Source: Microthyrium microscopicum
Lineage: Eukaryota > Ascomycota > Dothideomycetes > Microthyriales > Microthyriaceae
NCBI GenBank assembly: GCA_010405405.1
Contig: MU004230.1
Coordinates: 406,627-470,626, forward strand
Direction of reading: 5' to 3'
DNA length: 64,000 bases
The notes under the pieces were generated by a model that was not told the DNA's origin, did not search any database, and was given only the letters and a program-made list of their open reading frames with translations. The position numbers and the translations under genes are program-made. This document shows positions 44,562 to 55,627 of this stretch, piece by piece. Position 1 is the first letter of the stretch, and each line of letters opens with the position of its first letter.

Positions 44562-45731
44562 TGCAAAGACTTAGCGGTTTGTTGGTGGTTTTCGATTGGT
44601 GGTAGTGTTTCGCGAGGTTGGTGTTTGAGAGTAGTTTGCTGAAGTGGAGGATGATAGCAAGCAAAGGACTTTATAGATGCTGAAGATGAACTCGATGACA
44701 CTAAAATTGCTATCTGTAACTTCTTTGAATTCGGTGAATTAGTTCATAATTCACACTAGACTCACTGGGTCAACATATGTGAGGCTTCGATAACATCTCT
44801 GCTGATTTATGTGCGCATTCTCACCTATTGAGGCGCTACATGGTTGATATCAAGCAGTCACGGAAAGGTCTGATATTTCCAGACTGAGGAATGAGCAGTG
44901 ACTGAGGTTCAAAATCAGTATTTGAGCGGCGGAAATGAAGCCAACGGGAATCTTTGAGGCAAAGTGCATGAGTAAGCCTTCAGCGACAATTCGGGAAGCA
45001 AAGGAACAGGCTCCAAAACAGCTACGATCTGAACTATGCATATGAATATTGGACGAAGTCCATTCAATCGGGCGACGAAAGAAGTGGCGCGCTCCCATCC
45101 ACTAAAATCTCTCCCATGGCACAATGTAATGAAAAGATATTTTAGTTCCCGAAGTATTCGATAGGGAGTTGAGCCTGTTACTCATTCAATAAGAGATAAA
45201 GCAATTGATAGTAAAGCGTAGCAGATGGTAGACAGCATGCTTGATTGAAGCGAGCGAATTATTTTGTCGCCTGGTTGTACATGATCCTGGAGGTCGGCGG
45301 TCTGGGAGTCTGGGGCTTTTTATATTATCTATCAGATCCAATTGGTCTTTCATACCTTCGACTAAACTTTCTTCCCGACAAGATAATTCCTCGCTCTAAA
45401 CTACGTTCCGCAAATGACCAAACTGTCGTGAATCTTAAAAGATTACACTCATGGGTACATTTTGTGAACCCATTCTTTCAAGGTATTTGGAAAATATGAG
45501 GAGCAAACATTGCTCGTTAAACGTAGATTCATTACCCCAAAATCATGCTGATAGATCCAATTGGGCAATGCCTCCAGATATCTTGACCACAGATTGGAAA
45601 CTGACATAAAAAAGGACTCAGAATCATGGCCAAGAAGAGACCAAAGTCACAGTGATTCAACTCTCTAAACGTCAACAACCAACTCAACAACCAAGAACCT
45701 AACTCTGACTACTTAAGTCAAATATCTCATC
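44562..45731. other. intergenic region
   Basis: About 1.2 kb with no supported gene. The left end carries the TATA box of the secreted precursor (44670-44675). The open frames at 44850-45499 show no family resemblance. Confidence 0.45.
44670..44675 (-). promoter_or_regulatory. TATA box of the secreted precursor gene
   Basis: TATAAA on the minus strand in context CATCTATAAAGTCC, 109 bp upstream of the start codon, a usual distance for fungal TATA elements. Confidence 0.5.
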
Positions 45732-46309
45732 ATGATGTTTACTCCCAAAACAGCGCTTACCATCGCCCTCCTCCTACTCACCACCCAAATCCACGCCATC
45801 CACATTCATACATCTACAATATCCACCTCCAAGCCAGGCAATGCCATCAAATTCCAGCAGGTATGGACCACGAGATGCCAGCGGGCATGGCACATAACGT
45901 GCCCTCTGTAGTTATGGATCCTCCGGCAAAGGGTATGGGCTCGGAGCAGACCACTCGAAGCATATGGGTAAGTCTTTGTTTCCCAACGAGTTAGTGACTT
46001 GTCATGTCTGCTAATGGTCATAGGCGGTGCTAGTATGGGTGGATGACTGGTGTCAGTGGGAGAGTAGACCATTCGAAGCACATGGATAAGTCATCCATTG
46101 CAAAATAACCATTAACCTGAGATGTTTTGCTCATGATGGTAGGCAGCGCTAGTATGAGTAAGGGAGTAGACCATTCGAAGCATATGGGTAAGTTTCTTGA
46201 TGCATTTGAAAATCATAATCATTCGCTGATGGTAATGGGCGGTGCTGGAATGAGTGGAATGGGAGGTAATATGGCCGGGATGGATCACTCTTCGCATGGC
46301 ATTTATTGA
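45732..46309 (+). pseudogene. degenerate secreted His/Met-rich gene with duplicated mini-exons
   Basis: It begins with a good signal peptide (MMFTPKTALTIALLLLTTQIHA). Downstream, a DNA module GACCATTCGAAGCATATGG followed by a GTAAGT-like donor occurs three times (45949, 46067, 46169), each preceded by a TAG acceptor and GGTGCTAGTATG-like exon start. Translated, the units read (V)DHSKHMG and the last exon ends NMAGMDHSSHGIY, resembling the Met/His copper-binding ends of Ctr-type transporters. No single splice plan keeps one frame: the first exon runs into a stop after VWTTRCQRAW and the middle unit carries a stop and an altered donor (GATAAG). I therefore call it broken or rapidly changing. 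A working spliced form cannot be excluded. Confidence 0.5.
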
Positions 46310-46655
46310 GGCCTTTGAGGGAGCAAAGTATGCAAGCTGGTTCAGGCAAGACGGTGAGTTTGAGATCTAGCAAATGTATATAGCAGTATCAGGACAAGCC
46401 ACTCCTCAAGATATAATCTCTTACACAGTTCGATAGAAAAGCATTTGACAAAAAGAATAATATTGTCTCAACCAAAGACCCGCTCCTCAGAAACCGTCTC
46501 AAGCCAGTCTATACGTAATCAACCTTAATCCGACAGCTACGATATAGCTAATAATAAAATATAGATAGTATGGTATAGTATATGAAAAAGATATGCAACC
46601 CCAAATCCTCATCCACCAATACCGCTCCCTTGATACACAACGCATCACACTCAAC
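46310..46655. other. short intergenic region
   Basis: AT-rich with repeated ATAGTAT-like strings near 46550-46580. No gene. It is the 3' flank of the minus-strand membrane protein gene. Confidence 0.4.
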
Positions 46656-48713
46656 TCAACTCCAATCCTCATCCTCCTCCTTAACCAACTCCGCATCATC
46701 CATCAACGTCTTCCCCATCTGCTTCTTCCGATCCTTCCGTTCCTTCCTCGTCACCAGACGCGGTGTAATCGGCGTCATGGGCGTAAATGGCATATACGCA
46801 CTATATGGCGTCTGTGGGACTCCAGTCATCGGTGTCTTGGCTGTCATTGGTCCACGCAATGGCTTAACTTTACGATCTAGGAAGGTTGTCTTGACTGGAC
46901 CGGGTGAGAGCAGCGAACTGCTATCTTGGAATGCACGGAACGGCAGTGGTTTCGAACCACCGGGCGCTGCGGCTGTGCTGTGGCTGCTGGTTGGTGGTGG
47001 TGAGAGACGTGGTGTTTGAGCGCTGGACATGGGGCGCACGTTGGAGCCTGGGAGACCCATTGTGCTGCGGTGCGAAGGCGCTGGGCTGGCGGGCAGGCCG
47101 GTGACGGTGTTGGAGCTTCCGATGCTGCTGATGGATGGTTTGTGGGTTGGACCACTCAAGTTGAGGTTTGGTGGGCGACGGCCGGGGGTTCCGAGACGGG
47201 AGGGCGCGGGTTGGGGGAGGATGCTGTTCATGCCTTCGAATTTGTCTTCGGCGTGGGCGTCTTCGGGCGTGTCGGGGGTGACGGCTTCGTCTCTGTTGGC
47301 TGTTTGGGCGACTGGTGAGAGGGGCGTGCGTTCTTCTCTGTCCTGCTCGTCTTGGGCGCCGGTGTTGATGCGCATGTTCTTGAGCATCTTGCGGCCCTTG
47401 GAGGTCTTGGAGCTCAGCGAGTCGGATTTGGATGATGAGGTGCCGGGTGGTGGTGGAAGGGTCATGTATTGAGCTCCTGGTGGCAGACCTGGGCTTGCTG
47501 GATACATGTCGTTTTGAAGCTCGACTCTCTTTGGTGCAGGACCTAGAGTTCCGTACATTGCCGATGACATTGGACCAGGGCTGATTGGCGTTATCGGAAC
47601 AGTCTGTCCAGGTAGTGGTGTGAATGGTTGGTTGGGCAAACGCATTCGTCGTTGACCTGGTGGTGGACTAGCTGGATACATATCGTTTGGCAGCTCAATC
47701 TTCGGCGTGGTGGGACTAAGAGGCATTGTGGCAGACATTGGTGGTGCAGGCACTCTGAGACTTGCACTGCTATTGATCTTAAGTGGCTTCTTTCCAGCTT
47801 GAGGCCAGAAATCGTCCGGTACTGTAGCTCTGATCGGACTTGTTGGACTTTGTGGCATTTCTGGAATGTCATGATCTGGAGGATAGATCGCTCTGATAGG
47901 ACTCTTTGGCGTTTGATCATACGAAGGACTCATAGGTGCTCTAATTTCCAGTCCAGTAACTCGTTGTAGTCTTTTATCCGCTGGTCGACTTGCAACAGTA
48001 CTAGCCACTGAGGCTCGAGGCATATTCTGAACACTAGCAGAGTCCTTGAACTGATTCTGACCAAGTTGAGAAAGCTGAGACCGTCTTGCTGCATCGTGAA
48101 CCATGACAGCGGCATATAACCGCTCCATCTCAGCCTGTCGACTCATCCGGTCCCCATCCACGATATTTGCGTCGAACGAAAACATTGATTCTCCAGCAGG
48201 ACTGTTCAACGCTGATCCGTCTGGTGGGCCGGAAGTGAATGACACTGCACTTTGCCCCTTCTTTCTCAACGGATTACGCATCCAGGATGTAAGCGAAGAA
48301 GCCGGAGAAGTAGGAGAAAGCTCAAACTTTCTGCTTTCGTTCGCGACGAGTTTGAGCTCGACTGGTGGAGGAATCAAGAGCTTCTTTCTCTTGCGGCGGA
48401 TAGTGACAATGCCAGTTCCAACACCAATAGCACAGACGACGTAGGATGCAAGGATTCCAGCAATTTGGTAGGGCAGATGTGCGATGTTCCGATCTGAGTT
48501 TGCAGCTGCTGGTGGTCCACAAACGACTGGCAGTACAGGCCAGTTATCAATGTCGATATCCCAGAAACCAGTGTGGTGAAAGCGTAGTGGGTCGCAATAT
48601 GCCTTTATGACAGATGGGTCTGCGTTGGGGGGAGGTGGGCTCTCTCCTGCAACTAAGAGGAGCAAGAGAGAGAATATAGGTGCCGTGAAGAGAAAGGATT
48701 GACTAGTAGGCAT
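46656..48713 (-). CDS. Pro/Ser-rich single-pass membrane protein, function unknown
   Basis: One exon of 685 residues. A signal peptide (FLFTAPIFSLLLLLVAGES) leads to a short extracellular part with two cysteines (YCDPLRF, VVCGPPAAA), one membrane helix (IAGILASYVVCAIGVGTGIV) and a basic stop-transfer (RRKRKK). The rest, over 550 residues, is cytosolic-looking, disordered and rich in TP/SP sites. Internal repeats are seen (NDMYPASP twice, PKSPIRA and TSPIRA). The C-terminus keeps a conserved-looking block, TPYSAYMPFTPMTPITPRLV followed by TRKERKDRKKQMG, which I associate with an uncharacterised ascomycete family. Likely a kinase-regulated cell-surface or secretory-pathway protein; function unknown. 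Confidence 0.8.
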   Translation of the reverse strand: MPTSQSFLFTAPIFSLLLLLVAGESPPPPNADPSVIKAYCDPLRFHHTGFWDIDIDNWPVLPVVCGPPAAANSDRNIAHLPYQIAGILASYVVCAIGVGTGIVTIRRKRKKLLIPPPVELKLVANESRKFELSPTSPASSLTSWMRNPLRKKGQSAVSFTSGPPDGSALNSPAGESMFSFDANIVDGDRMSRQAEMERLYAAVMVHDAARRSQLSQLGQNQFKDSASVQNMPRASVASTVASRPADKRLQRVTGLEIRAPMSPSYDQTPKSPIRAIYPPDHDIPEMPQSPTSPIRATVPDDFWPQAGKKPLKINSSASLRVPAPPMSATMPLSPTTPKIELPNDMYPASPPPGQRRMRLPNQPFTPLPGQTVPITPISPGPMSSAMYGTLGPAPKRVELQNDMYPASPGLPPGAQYMTLPPPPGTSSSKSDSLSSKTSKGRKMLKNMRINTGAQDEQDREERTPLSPVAQTANRDEAVTPDTPEDAHAEDKFEGMNSILPQPAPSRLGTPGRRPPNLNLSGPTHKPSISSIGSSNTVTGLPASPAPSHRSTMGLPGSNVRPMSSAQTPRLSPPPTSSHSTAAAPGGSKPLPFRAFQDSSSLLSPGPVKTTFLDRKVKPLRGPMTAKTPMTGVPQTPYSAYMPFTPMTPITPRLVTRKERKDRKKQMGKTLMDDAELVKEEDEDWS

Positions 48714-49943
48714 TCTCCTGAAGATCGGTTCTAGTTTCCGTCGCGCTGCTGAGATATTGGCGCGTTGTAAGGGAGGCTGGTGAGATTAGAAAAGTATATG
48801 AAGACTGTATTTGTTTACAGCAAGTAGCGGATTCCCATCATGGCCAGATGAGGGAAGCACAGAATAATGATCACGATAATGTCAAGGTGAGTAGGTAAGA
48901 AGCGCGAAAGTCACTGTGGTGGAGGTAGTAAGGGAGGACAAGCGGCAAAGCAGATTCTATTATTTAGCAGAACGAGTCGCCAGACCAGTGGACCCTTGGC
49001 CGCCATGAAGGATATAATCGGGCCTACGACTGGCCGGATCAATCAGTTTGCTGCAAGATGCCCACGAAGCCTGCAATCATCTTTGGTTCTGACTTGAAGT
49101 TGGAGGCTGGATGCCTTTTTGGGCCTGCCATTGGATGTGATCGATGCAGTACTCAGCCAATGAAAAGGTAGGAGCGAGGATAAGCGCCCACGCTAGTTGT
49201 TGGGCCTGGTCCATGCACGCCTTTCTTGAACATCACCCAAATCCAGAAACACATGTTTTGTTCCTCATTGATCCTCAACGGCCTCGCTTGTCCATTTCAC
49301 ATTGACTCCACGCTTCAATCTTGCAGCGCCGTCTTAGTCCCGAGCTATTGACTATCGTCAGTGCCCAAGTATGAAATCCTGCCATTCATAAGCTGCATAT
49401 GCCCTACAGCCATTCACGTGGCGTTGATAATCACTACCTATGAGTTAATTGTTGGTATATCCCCTAGAAAGATCGCATTGGCCCTTGATGTCGAAGCCCA
49501 GGATCTAGACTTCGATATCATGACCAGAAAAGACGCTAGAATAGAATCCTGGAGGATCACAACTCAAGACAAGCATAGCATTGTGATATAATAGTTTATT
49601 ATTCTTTCGAATCAGGTCCCTCGCGGGTTTTAGACTCTGGATATTTATGAATATCCTAGAAATACAGATATAATTTGCTTTTTTTCTTCGCTTCAATGAT
49701 CCGGGCTATATGCAAGGCATATCAAAAGCGTCGACTCCGGAAAAAAATGCCCCAAGCGCCTTGCTGCTGAGTATCAAGAGAGTGGTATAAGAAATGAAAG
49801 TAGATATCAACATCTGCCGCTCGAGAAAATCCAATGCGCGGAAAGTGAGACGCAGGCACTGCCGTTGTCCGTTAAGAAAATAGATCATTCCATATTATGG
49901 GAATGGGAAGTGGCACTTGAACATCATACAGCGTCCAGCTACG
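48714..49943. other. intergenic region
   Basis: About 1.2 kb upstream of the Pro/Ser-rich membrane protein gene and downstream of the CM1 gene. No coding frame is supported. Confidence 0.45.
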
Positions 49944-51926
49944 TTACCAGTGCCGCCCATGATCCTCGCCGTTCTGCTCCTCCTGAGAAAACATTTCATC
50001 CATGCCTGCGCCGTGGAAGAGTAGGTCTCGATTGACTAGCCCAGCACTAGGTGGCCATGCTGGATACCGCCGGGGCCACATGGCCATGTTTGGCATTGGA
50101 GGAGATCGATGAGTCCTAGTCGTCGGTTTCGTGGTCGAGTATGTTGGCGCGCTTTGAGCAGGTGGAGTCGCATAAGTAGATGACATGGCAAGACCAGAGT
50201 TGGAAGATTGCCCACGGCTATGCCCGAGTGATGGTGATACAGTTGACGCTCTCTGTTGCCCTGCTCTTGCCGCTGAACGAGGTGAGAGTCCTAGTGATCC
50301 AGTACCTGGTGCTATACTGCCCCGCCGTCTGCTCTCGGAGGATGCTCTTGGGGGTGACGGTCGTTGAGATGTTCGTACTGGTGTGGTGTTGTGTCTCCCT
50401 AGCGATATACTAGGCCTAGTATTTGTGCTATTTGCCCGATGATGTATAGACCTTGGGTGCGGTTGTCCGGAAGTAGATGAAGATAATCTAGGGTCCGCTT
50501 CCATTGGCGAGGAATCGACCACTATTGAAGGTGTACTCCTTGATTTTTCTTCATGGCGATTGTGGTCGGGTGAATTTGAGAAATGACTACCTTCAGACGA
50601 TGAAAGCGAGCCACGTTTTGGAGGTATAGGCTTGCCGTTGGAGTTAACTTGGACACCAAGCTCGCCAGTTGCATACAGATTACGCAACTCTCTCGTATCC
50701 TCTGGGATATCCGCGGGGAATGGTTTAGCCTTCATCGTTGGTGAATCTGCAGATTTCAGAGATCTGGGCAATTGCATCTTCTTCCGGAGATTCTTCAACT
50801 TCAGTAGTCTTGAGGAAGGCTCTGATTTGTGTGGCAGCTTTGGACTGTCTAGATATGAGGAGAAAAGAGAGTCCTTGGATAGTGACGATCGAATTCCAAG
50901 GTTCCGATTGAAAGCAACTGATTGTTGTTCGACAGCTTTGAGCTTGGGAGAATTCTGCTCGATTGTCGCAGGCATTCGCTTGATCGTTTTGGGTGTGACC
51001 AGTGGAGATGTGTCTGTGCTGAAGTAATCAGAATCTATCGAATGCGATAATCCAGGCGGTTTTGAAAGTGATGATTTCTCCGAATGAGGTGGTTCAGCAT
51101 CTGCGCTAAAGTAATCAGAATCCCCTCGATTTGGAGAGCTTTGTTGAGGAGCGGCAGTATGAATCTCTATATCGCCCAATCTCTGCTCTAGACTTTGAAT
51201 GATTCCAGCGGCCTCTTCTATTGCGCTTTGTCTTTCCACTGCGTCTTTCTCCAGCGACTCCACTTCATCATCTCTTTTCTCCAACTGTTGAACCAGCTCT
51301 TCGTTGATTTGTGTCAACTCGGCATTATTTTCTTTTGCCGCTTCAAGTTGTTGCTCAGACAAAGCAATTTCCTTGGACAAATGTTCTATCGCTTCCTGCG
51401 CTTGTTTCAGGCTTTTTGCATCTTCCTCTCTCTGCGCGTTAAGCTTCTTTGCCCGATCTTCGAACAGCATTATCCGATGCTTGAGATTCCAATTCTCTTT
51501 CTCCATTCTGTCTATTTTGCTCTCCGTTTCCCGCGCTCCCATCGTATGAATGTGACTCGACATGCTACTCGTCGTTATTTCACTCGCCCGCCGAGGCCGC
51601 GAGGGTCTTTGCTGTGATCTCTCTTTGGGCTCCTTCTCATCCCCTGATGATGATTGTAACCATTCGTCCTTGTACGACTGGGATCTGAGGGCAGCGCGAA
51701 CCCGCCTAGGTGTGGTGGATCGCGCCCGGGGTGGTATTCCTTTTGCCTCGCGTAGCGCTTCACGAAGAAACGAAGACGTGGGTTCTATTGCTTCGCCAGA
51801 TGATGTTGAAGGTCGCGTTAACGAAGACGACAATCCGGATGATGTGTTTGGTCGACCAGATGAAGTGCTTGGGCGCCGAGGGGTAAAGGGCCGTTGCCCT
51901 TTGGCGAAAGGAGATGAATAGCTCAT
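49944..51926 (-). CDS. CM1 (Cnn_1N) coiled-coil microtubule-organising protein
   Basis: A single exon of 660 residues. After a Ser/Thr/Arg-rich head (PRRPSTSSGRPNTSSG-type repeats) lies a CM1-like motif around residues 130-165, ETESKIDRMEKENWNLKHRI, which matches the centrosomin N-terminal motif that recruits gamma-tubulin complexes. It continues as a long coiled coil to about residue 250 (KKLNAQREEDAKSLKQAQEA and following heptads). The second half is disordered, with many SP/TP and RR-S sites, and ends near GMDEMFSQEEQNGEDHGRHW. By family it should act at spindle pole bodies or septal microtubule-organising centres. It is shorter than ApsB/Mto1, so orthology is uncertain. Confidence 0.8.
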   Translation of the reverse strand: MSYSSPFAKGQRPFTPRRPSTSSGRPNTSSGLSSSLTRPSTSSGEAIEPTSSFLREALREAKGIPPRARSTTPRRVRAALRSQSYKDEWLQSSSGDEKEPKERSQQRPSRPRRASEITTSSMSSHIHTMGARETESKIDRMEKENWNLKHRIMLFEDRAKKLNAQREEDAKSLKQAQEAIEHLSKEIALSEQQLEAAKENNAELTQINEELVQQLEKRDDEVESLEKDAVERQSAIEEAAGIIQSLEQRLGDIEIHTAAPQQSSPNRGDSDYFSADAEPPHSEKSSLSKPPGLSHSIDSDYFSTDTSPLVTPKTIKRMPATIEQNSPKLKAVEQQSVAFNRNLGIRSSLSKDSLFSSYLDSPKLPHKSEPSSRLLKLKNLRKKMQLPRSLKSADSPTMKAKPFPADIPEDTRELRNLYATGELGVQVNSNGKPIPPKRGSLSSSEGSHFSNSPDHNRHEEKSRSTPSIVVDSSPMEADPRLSSSTSGQPHPRSIHHRANSTNTRPSISLGRHNTTPVRTSQRPSPPRASSESRRRGSIAPGTGSLGLSPRSAARAGQQRASTVSPSLGHSRGQSSNSGLAMSSTYATPPAQSAPTYSTTKPTTRTHRSPPMPNMAMWPRRYPAWPPSAGLVNRDLLFHGAGMDEMFSQEEQNGEDHGRHW

Positions 51927-54397
51927 GTTTGTTGTGGGTAAAAGCCAATCAAATAGGGTTTCAGTTGTCTTTGTTGAGATGACTGGGATCTAGAGATGCG
52001 GGATCATTATCGACATGAGGATATGCAACTAGGATAGAGTAATGAGCGACGACTTGCTATGCAAATCAGAGTGATGAACCGGAAAAGAAATTAGTGGTAA
52101 GAATGACGATGGGTATCCAGCTTTGCGTCAGCGCATGTAGTAAATGGAAGGTAGTGACTAGGTTGAGCACGACTGGTAATCATGTATCATTCGAGCCAGC
52201 GTAACTGTCAGATTTAATCGTGAAATGTGTACAGCAACCGTAGTACAATGTACTTGTACTGCTCGCTTGCGGTTGGTTGTTGTGTTCTGTGACAGTCAAG
52301 TTGCGCGTGGTGAAGGCGAAGGCAGTGATGGTGTCCAGATGGTCAACGGATGAATGAGATGCTGGAGAAGATCCATTCCAGGAGTTCCAAGATGAAGCGA
52401 CGATTCGCGAGTGTGGGTAGACAAAAGGATATCCAGACTCCAGAGGTTTCCAGCGATGAGGTCAAGGGACCAGATCAAATTCTCTACCACGGTAGTGTAA
52501 GTGGACGGCGCAGAGGGGTCTGCATGTAGTGGGTTCGCCTAGTATGCAAGAATGCGCTGGACAAAGTGGGAGGCAGGAAGCATATCGTGTAAAGTAGAAG
52601 GGTAGACCTTGTCGAAATAGAGGAGATAGCTGGTATGAATGCAGTTTTGACGTAAAGAACAGGAGGTGGTGAGAAAAATGGCAAAGATGGGATGAATGCA
52701 GGAATTAGCGAACGCGCGCGCAGAGAAACCAAAGCCGACAAGAGTTATTATTTTGCTTCTTCCCAAGATTCCGTACACAAACATCCCAAGGCTAACCCAG
52801 AGTTGTAAGCGTGAGGAGAAGAGAGAGAGCGGCCAAACCACCAAACCGCCCAACTTGCACTGGCTTGATCCACCGGCCTAACGCTGTTACCAGGACCAGG
52901 ATACTGATTAAATACTGCTGACAAGACATTGCAAGGCCCTGAAGATTAATCCTATTTGCGGAGAAGCCAGCTCGTTCTCACATCTCAAACAAACACCAAT
53001 CATATCCCCTATTTGAGTATAGAAATGCGACAAAACTTGCCCCGGTATGAACGATCCGAATTCCGGCGGGAGGGAGCCGGCTTTCCGCTTTCCACTGTAC
53101 TGACAGTAGTCCAGGGCTCCACGCGACAAACATCTCCACTCTCAACCTGTCTTCGGTCAAGTTCGGCCAAACTCTATTCCAAACCTGGTCGCCGTTGAAG
53201 GCTGGAATCCTTGAACTTGTGCGATACAAAACTGTCGCAATTTGAAGTATTCAAAAGTGCGACAACAGTGGAATCCCAAAGGAGCGCTGCGTGCATAAAA
53301 AGCGTCCAGCAGCAAAACGCATCCTCCAGGTTCAAAGCCATTTATTTCTGCAGCTTAGCCGGCCTGCAGCAACAGACAGCCGTGTTTCAAAGGGGCCAGC
53401 CTATCGCGCGTCTCTCTCCAGGCCCAGTTCGCTGCTTTGGGCACCACAGTGCAGCACTTGGATGCTGATCCCAGTGCCCCTGCGCCTTGCACGTTAAAGT
53501 CACTGCTCCCTCCAAAGCCAAGCATCCACTCAGGAACGCGTCTGGCCATGTTCGTCTCACATTCGCTCTGCCTGCCATGCTGGTCATTTCACACTTGTTG
53601 ACGAAGCTCAAAGCATCAACCTTTCACTTTCATCGTTTCGCTTCCATCCAAGCGACCGCTATGCTCGTCCGTTCGCTCACACGGCACGATATATCATCTC
53701 TGTGTTGTCAAACAGGCGCGATGTATGCATGACATGCTATTGTACATTTCATAAACTACTGATCGAAGAATATCAAAACGCCATGTCTCTGATCAAGAGC
53801 TTCCATTGTTTTTTCTAGCGTTTGGCCTTCATCCCGTGGCGTTCTTCGGAGATTTTTTATCACAACTTCAGTTGATGTTGAGGCGCCGTTGAAAACAACC
53901 GTTACTTCACTTCTCCTTTTGCAGGGCTAGGAATCCCTCCCTGGCATTTCAATAGATTGATCGCTTGGTATGGTTCTGTAAGAGCTGAGATAGATCAGGG
54001 GGTTGACACTGGACTCTTATCACACTTCTCGCTGGTGATAGCCTCTGATGGCTCTTCCAATAGATCCTCGTCGATTGCCAATGTGCAAAAAGAACGAGCA
54101 CGGGTTTGATTCGCCTATGTGAGACCATCCAGCCTCATCTTCGCTTTGTATCAGCTACGAAGGTTGATGTGGGCTTTCTGGCCAGCATAAGTTAGCTGAG
54201 AAGATACTGTTATGCAAACTCTCCGTTTACCCAAAGCGGTGTTTTTGGCCCAAAATTTACATAGAAACTGCTGCAATTACAGTGGACCGAATCGCTTCAT
54301 CAATCTTGGAAGCCGATATTCCAGGCCCAATCACCAAGCATACCATGCGATCCAGCAATTCTGCAATAATCATCAGTGGATGACCTTTACCAGAAAT
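51927..54397. other. 2.5-kb intergenic region
   Basis: No gene could be supported. Open frames of up to 104 codons (for example 52539-52853 minus) are short and unrelated to known families. The region 52850-53700 is somewhat GC-richer and could be an untranslated or non-coding transcript, but nothing in it is diagnostic. Confidence 0.4.
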
Positions 54398-55627
54398 TCA
54401 TTGACTCTCACCAAAGAACAATCTTCCAACATTGATCTTTATCTTCTCATTCTTTCTAAATTCATCAAAAACTGTCCCCGTAGACCCAATTGAAGCTCGT
54501 GGATCCATGGAGAATTCTGCAAATGATGATCCCGGTTTCAAAGCAAATCCCTTCTTGGACAAGTACTTGCTCACTCCGTCTGGATCTATATAATCCTCGC
54601 CAGTTTCGGACTTCAGTGCTGATGGAGGAGGAGCTGGCAGCAATCCTTCCGATGATGTTTTCTTGAGTCCTTGTGACTGACTGGTAGCAGAATCGTGGAT
54701 CATGCGATCGAGATGGCGTTTGATCTCATCCCTAGTACTGGAGAAGATACATGTTCGGAACTTGTTGCAAAGCACTGAGTATGGTGCTTCGGATTCGCGG
54801 ATCAGGTTGTAAGCTCCTCGCAAACACTCGTGTCTCAGCTGCGAAGAAAAGGCGAGCAATGAGTTACTAATATCTTCAACGTGACCAATATGTGGTCCCC
54901 ATTTGCTTGATAACGCTCCCTCGTATGGGAGATCAAAGTTGTGGTATGGTGAGTAGGAGATGTTTACTTTGATGTCGCCTTCTTCGAGGACATCTGTCGG
55001 TATGGACGCACTATTTTCTAGCTTGCTTAGCTGTGAAGCTCCCGGGCTAACTTGTTCACGCAGTCTTTGAATGTTGCTCCTCACTTCCTGCGGCAAATTC
55101 GGCAGCTGTGATGTTAGCTTGGAGAGATTATCCGCGATGTTCTTCATTTCATCGAGCTGCTTTTGGAGAACAATGACATCGCTACGTAGTGTTGTTATGG
55201 TTGCCTTCTCTCGATTGCGATAGGCTCTTTGAGCTACTCTTACTTGCGCCCTCCGCCGCTGAAGAAAGTTTAGTCTAACAATGTCACTAAACTCGGGTAG
55301 CCTTACCTCAGCAGCAGATTGTCCACTTGGTTCTGAAACCCCTTTGAAGCGGCGAGTTCTGGTCAGTTTTGCCTTTGGAGCGTCTGCGTCTTTTGTATTC
55401 GTTTGTGACAGTAGAACATGAGAGCCGACAGGAGATTCAATTTCATTCTGCTGCAGGGAAGGATCAATCACATCCATGCCATCTTGGAAATATGCCTCGT
55501 CATTCTGAGTGAGGTTCAAAGCAGACCAGTCAATTTCCGGAATATCAAAGCTGGCTGATGAGTGAGCCAGAAAATCGCCAGTCGAACCCCATTGTGTGCC
55601 GAAATTGTTCACCGAAAACGTTGACAT
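54398..55627 (-). CDS. fungal bZIP transcription factor
   Basis: Best read as two exons (55627-55307, 55258-54398) giving 393 residues. The 48-nt stretch between (GTAAGG...CTAAAC...TTCAG) has a complete set of splice signals yet is in frame without stop, so an unspliced form would carry 16 extra residues. The spliced product joins SGQSAAE directly to RRRAQVRVAQRAYRNREK, the basic region, and a leucine zipper follows (LRSDVIVLQKQLDEMKNI). The C-terminal half resembles the fungal bZIP group with a conserved YSPYHNFDLPYE-type segment and a region LRHECLRGAYNLI. It probably acts in the nucleus as a dimer. The N-terminus is acidic and hydrophobic (activation-like). Target genes are unknown. Confidence 0.88.
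   Translation of the reverse strand: MSTFSVNNFGTQWGSTGDFLAHSSASFDIPEIDWSALNLTQNDEAYFQDGMDVIDPSLQQNEIESPVGSHVLLSQTNTKDADAPKAKLTRTRRFKGVSEPSGQSAAEVRLPEFSDIVRLNFLQRRRAQVRVAQRAYRNREKATITTLRSDVIVLQKQLDEMKNIADNLSKLTSQLPNLPQEVRSNIQRLREQVSPGASQLSKLENSASIPTDVLEEGDIKVNISYSPYHNFDLPYEGALSSKWGPHIGHVEDISNSLLAFSSQLRHECLRGAYNLIRESEAPYSVLCNKFRTCIFSSTRDEIKRHLDRMIHDSATSQSQGLKKTSSEGLLPAPPPSALKSETGEDYIDPDGVSKYLSKKGFALKPGSSFAEFSMDPRASIGSTGTVFDEFRKNEKIKINVGRLFFGESQ

Noticed and set aside
47029-47472. 147-codon plus-strand frame
   Set aside because: Antisense of the Pro/Ser-rich membrane protein.
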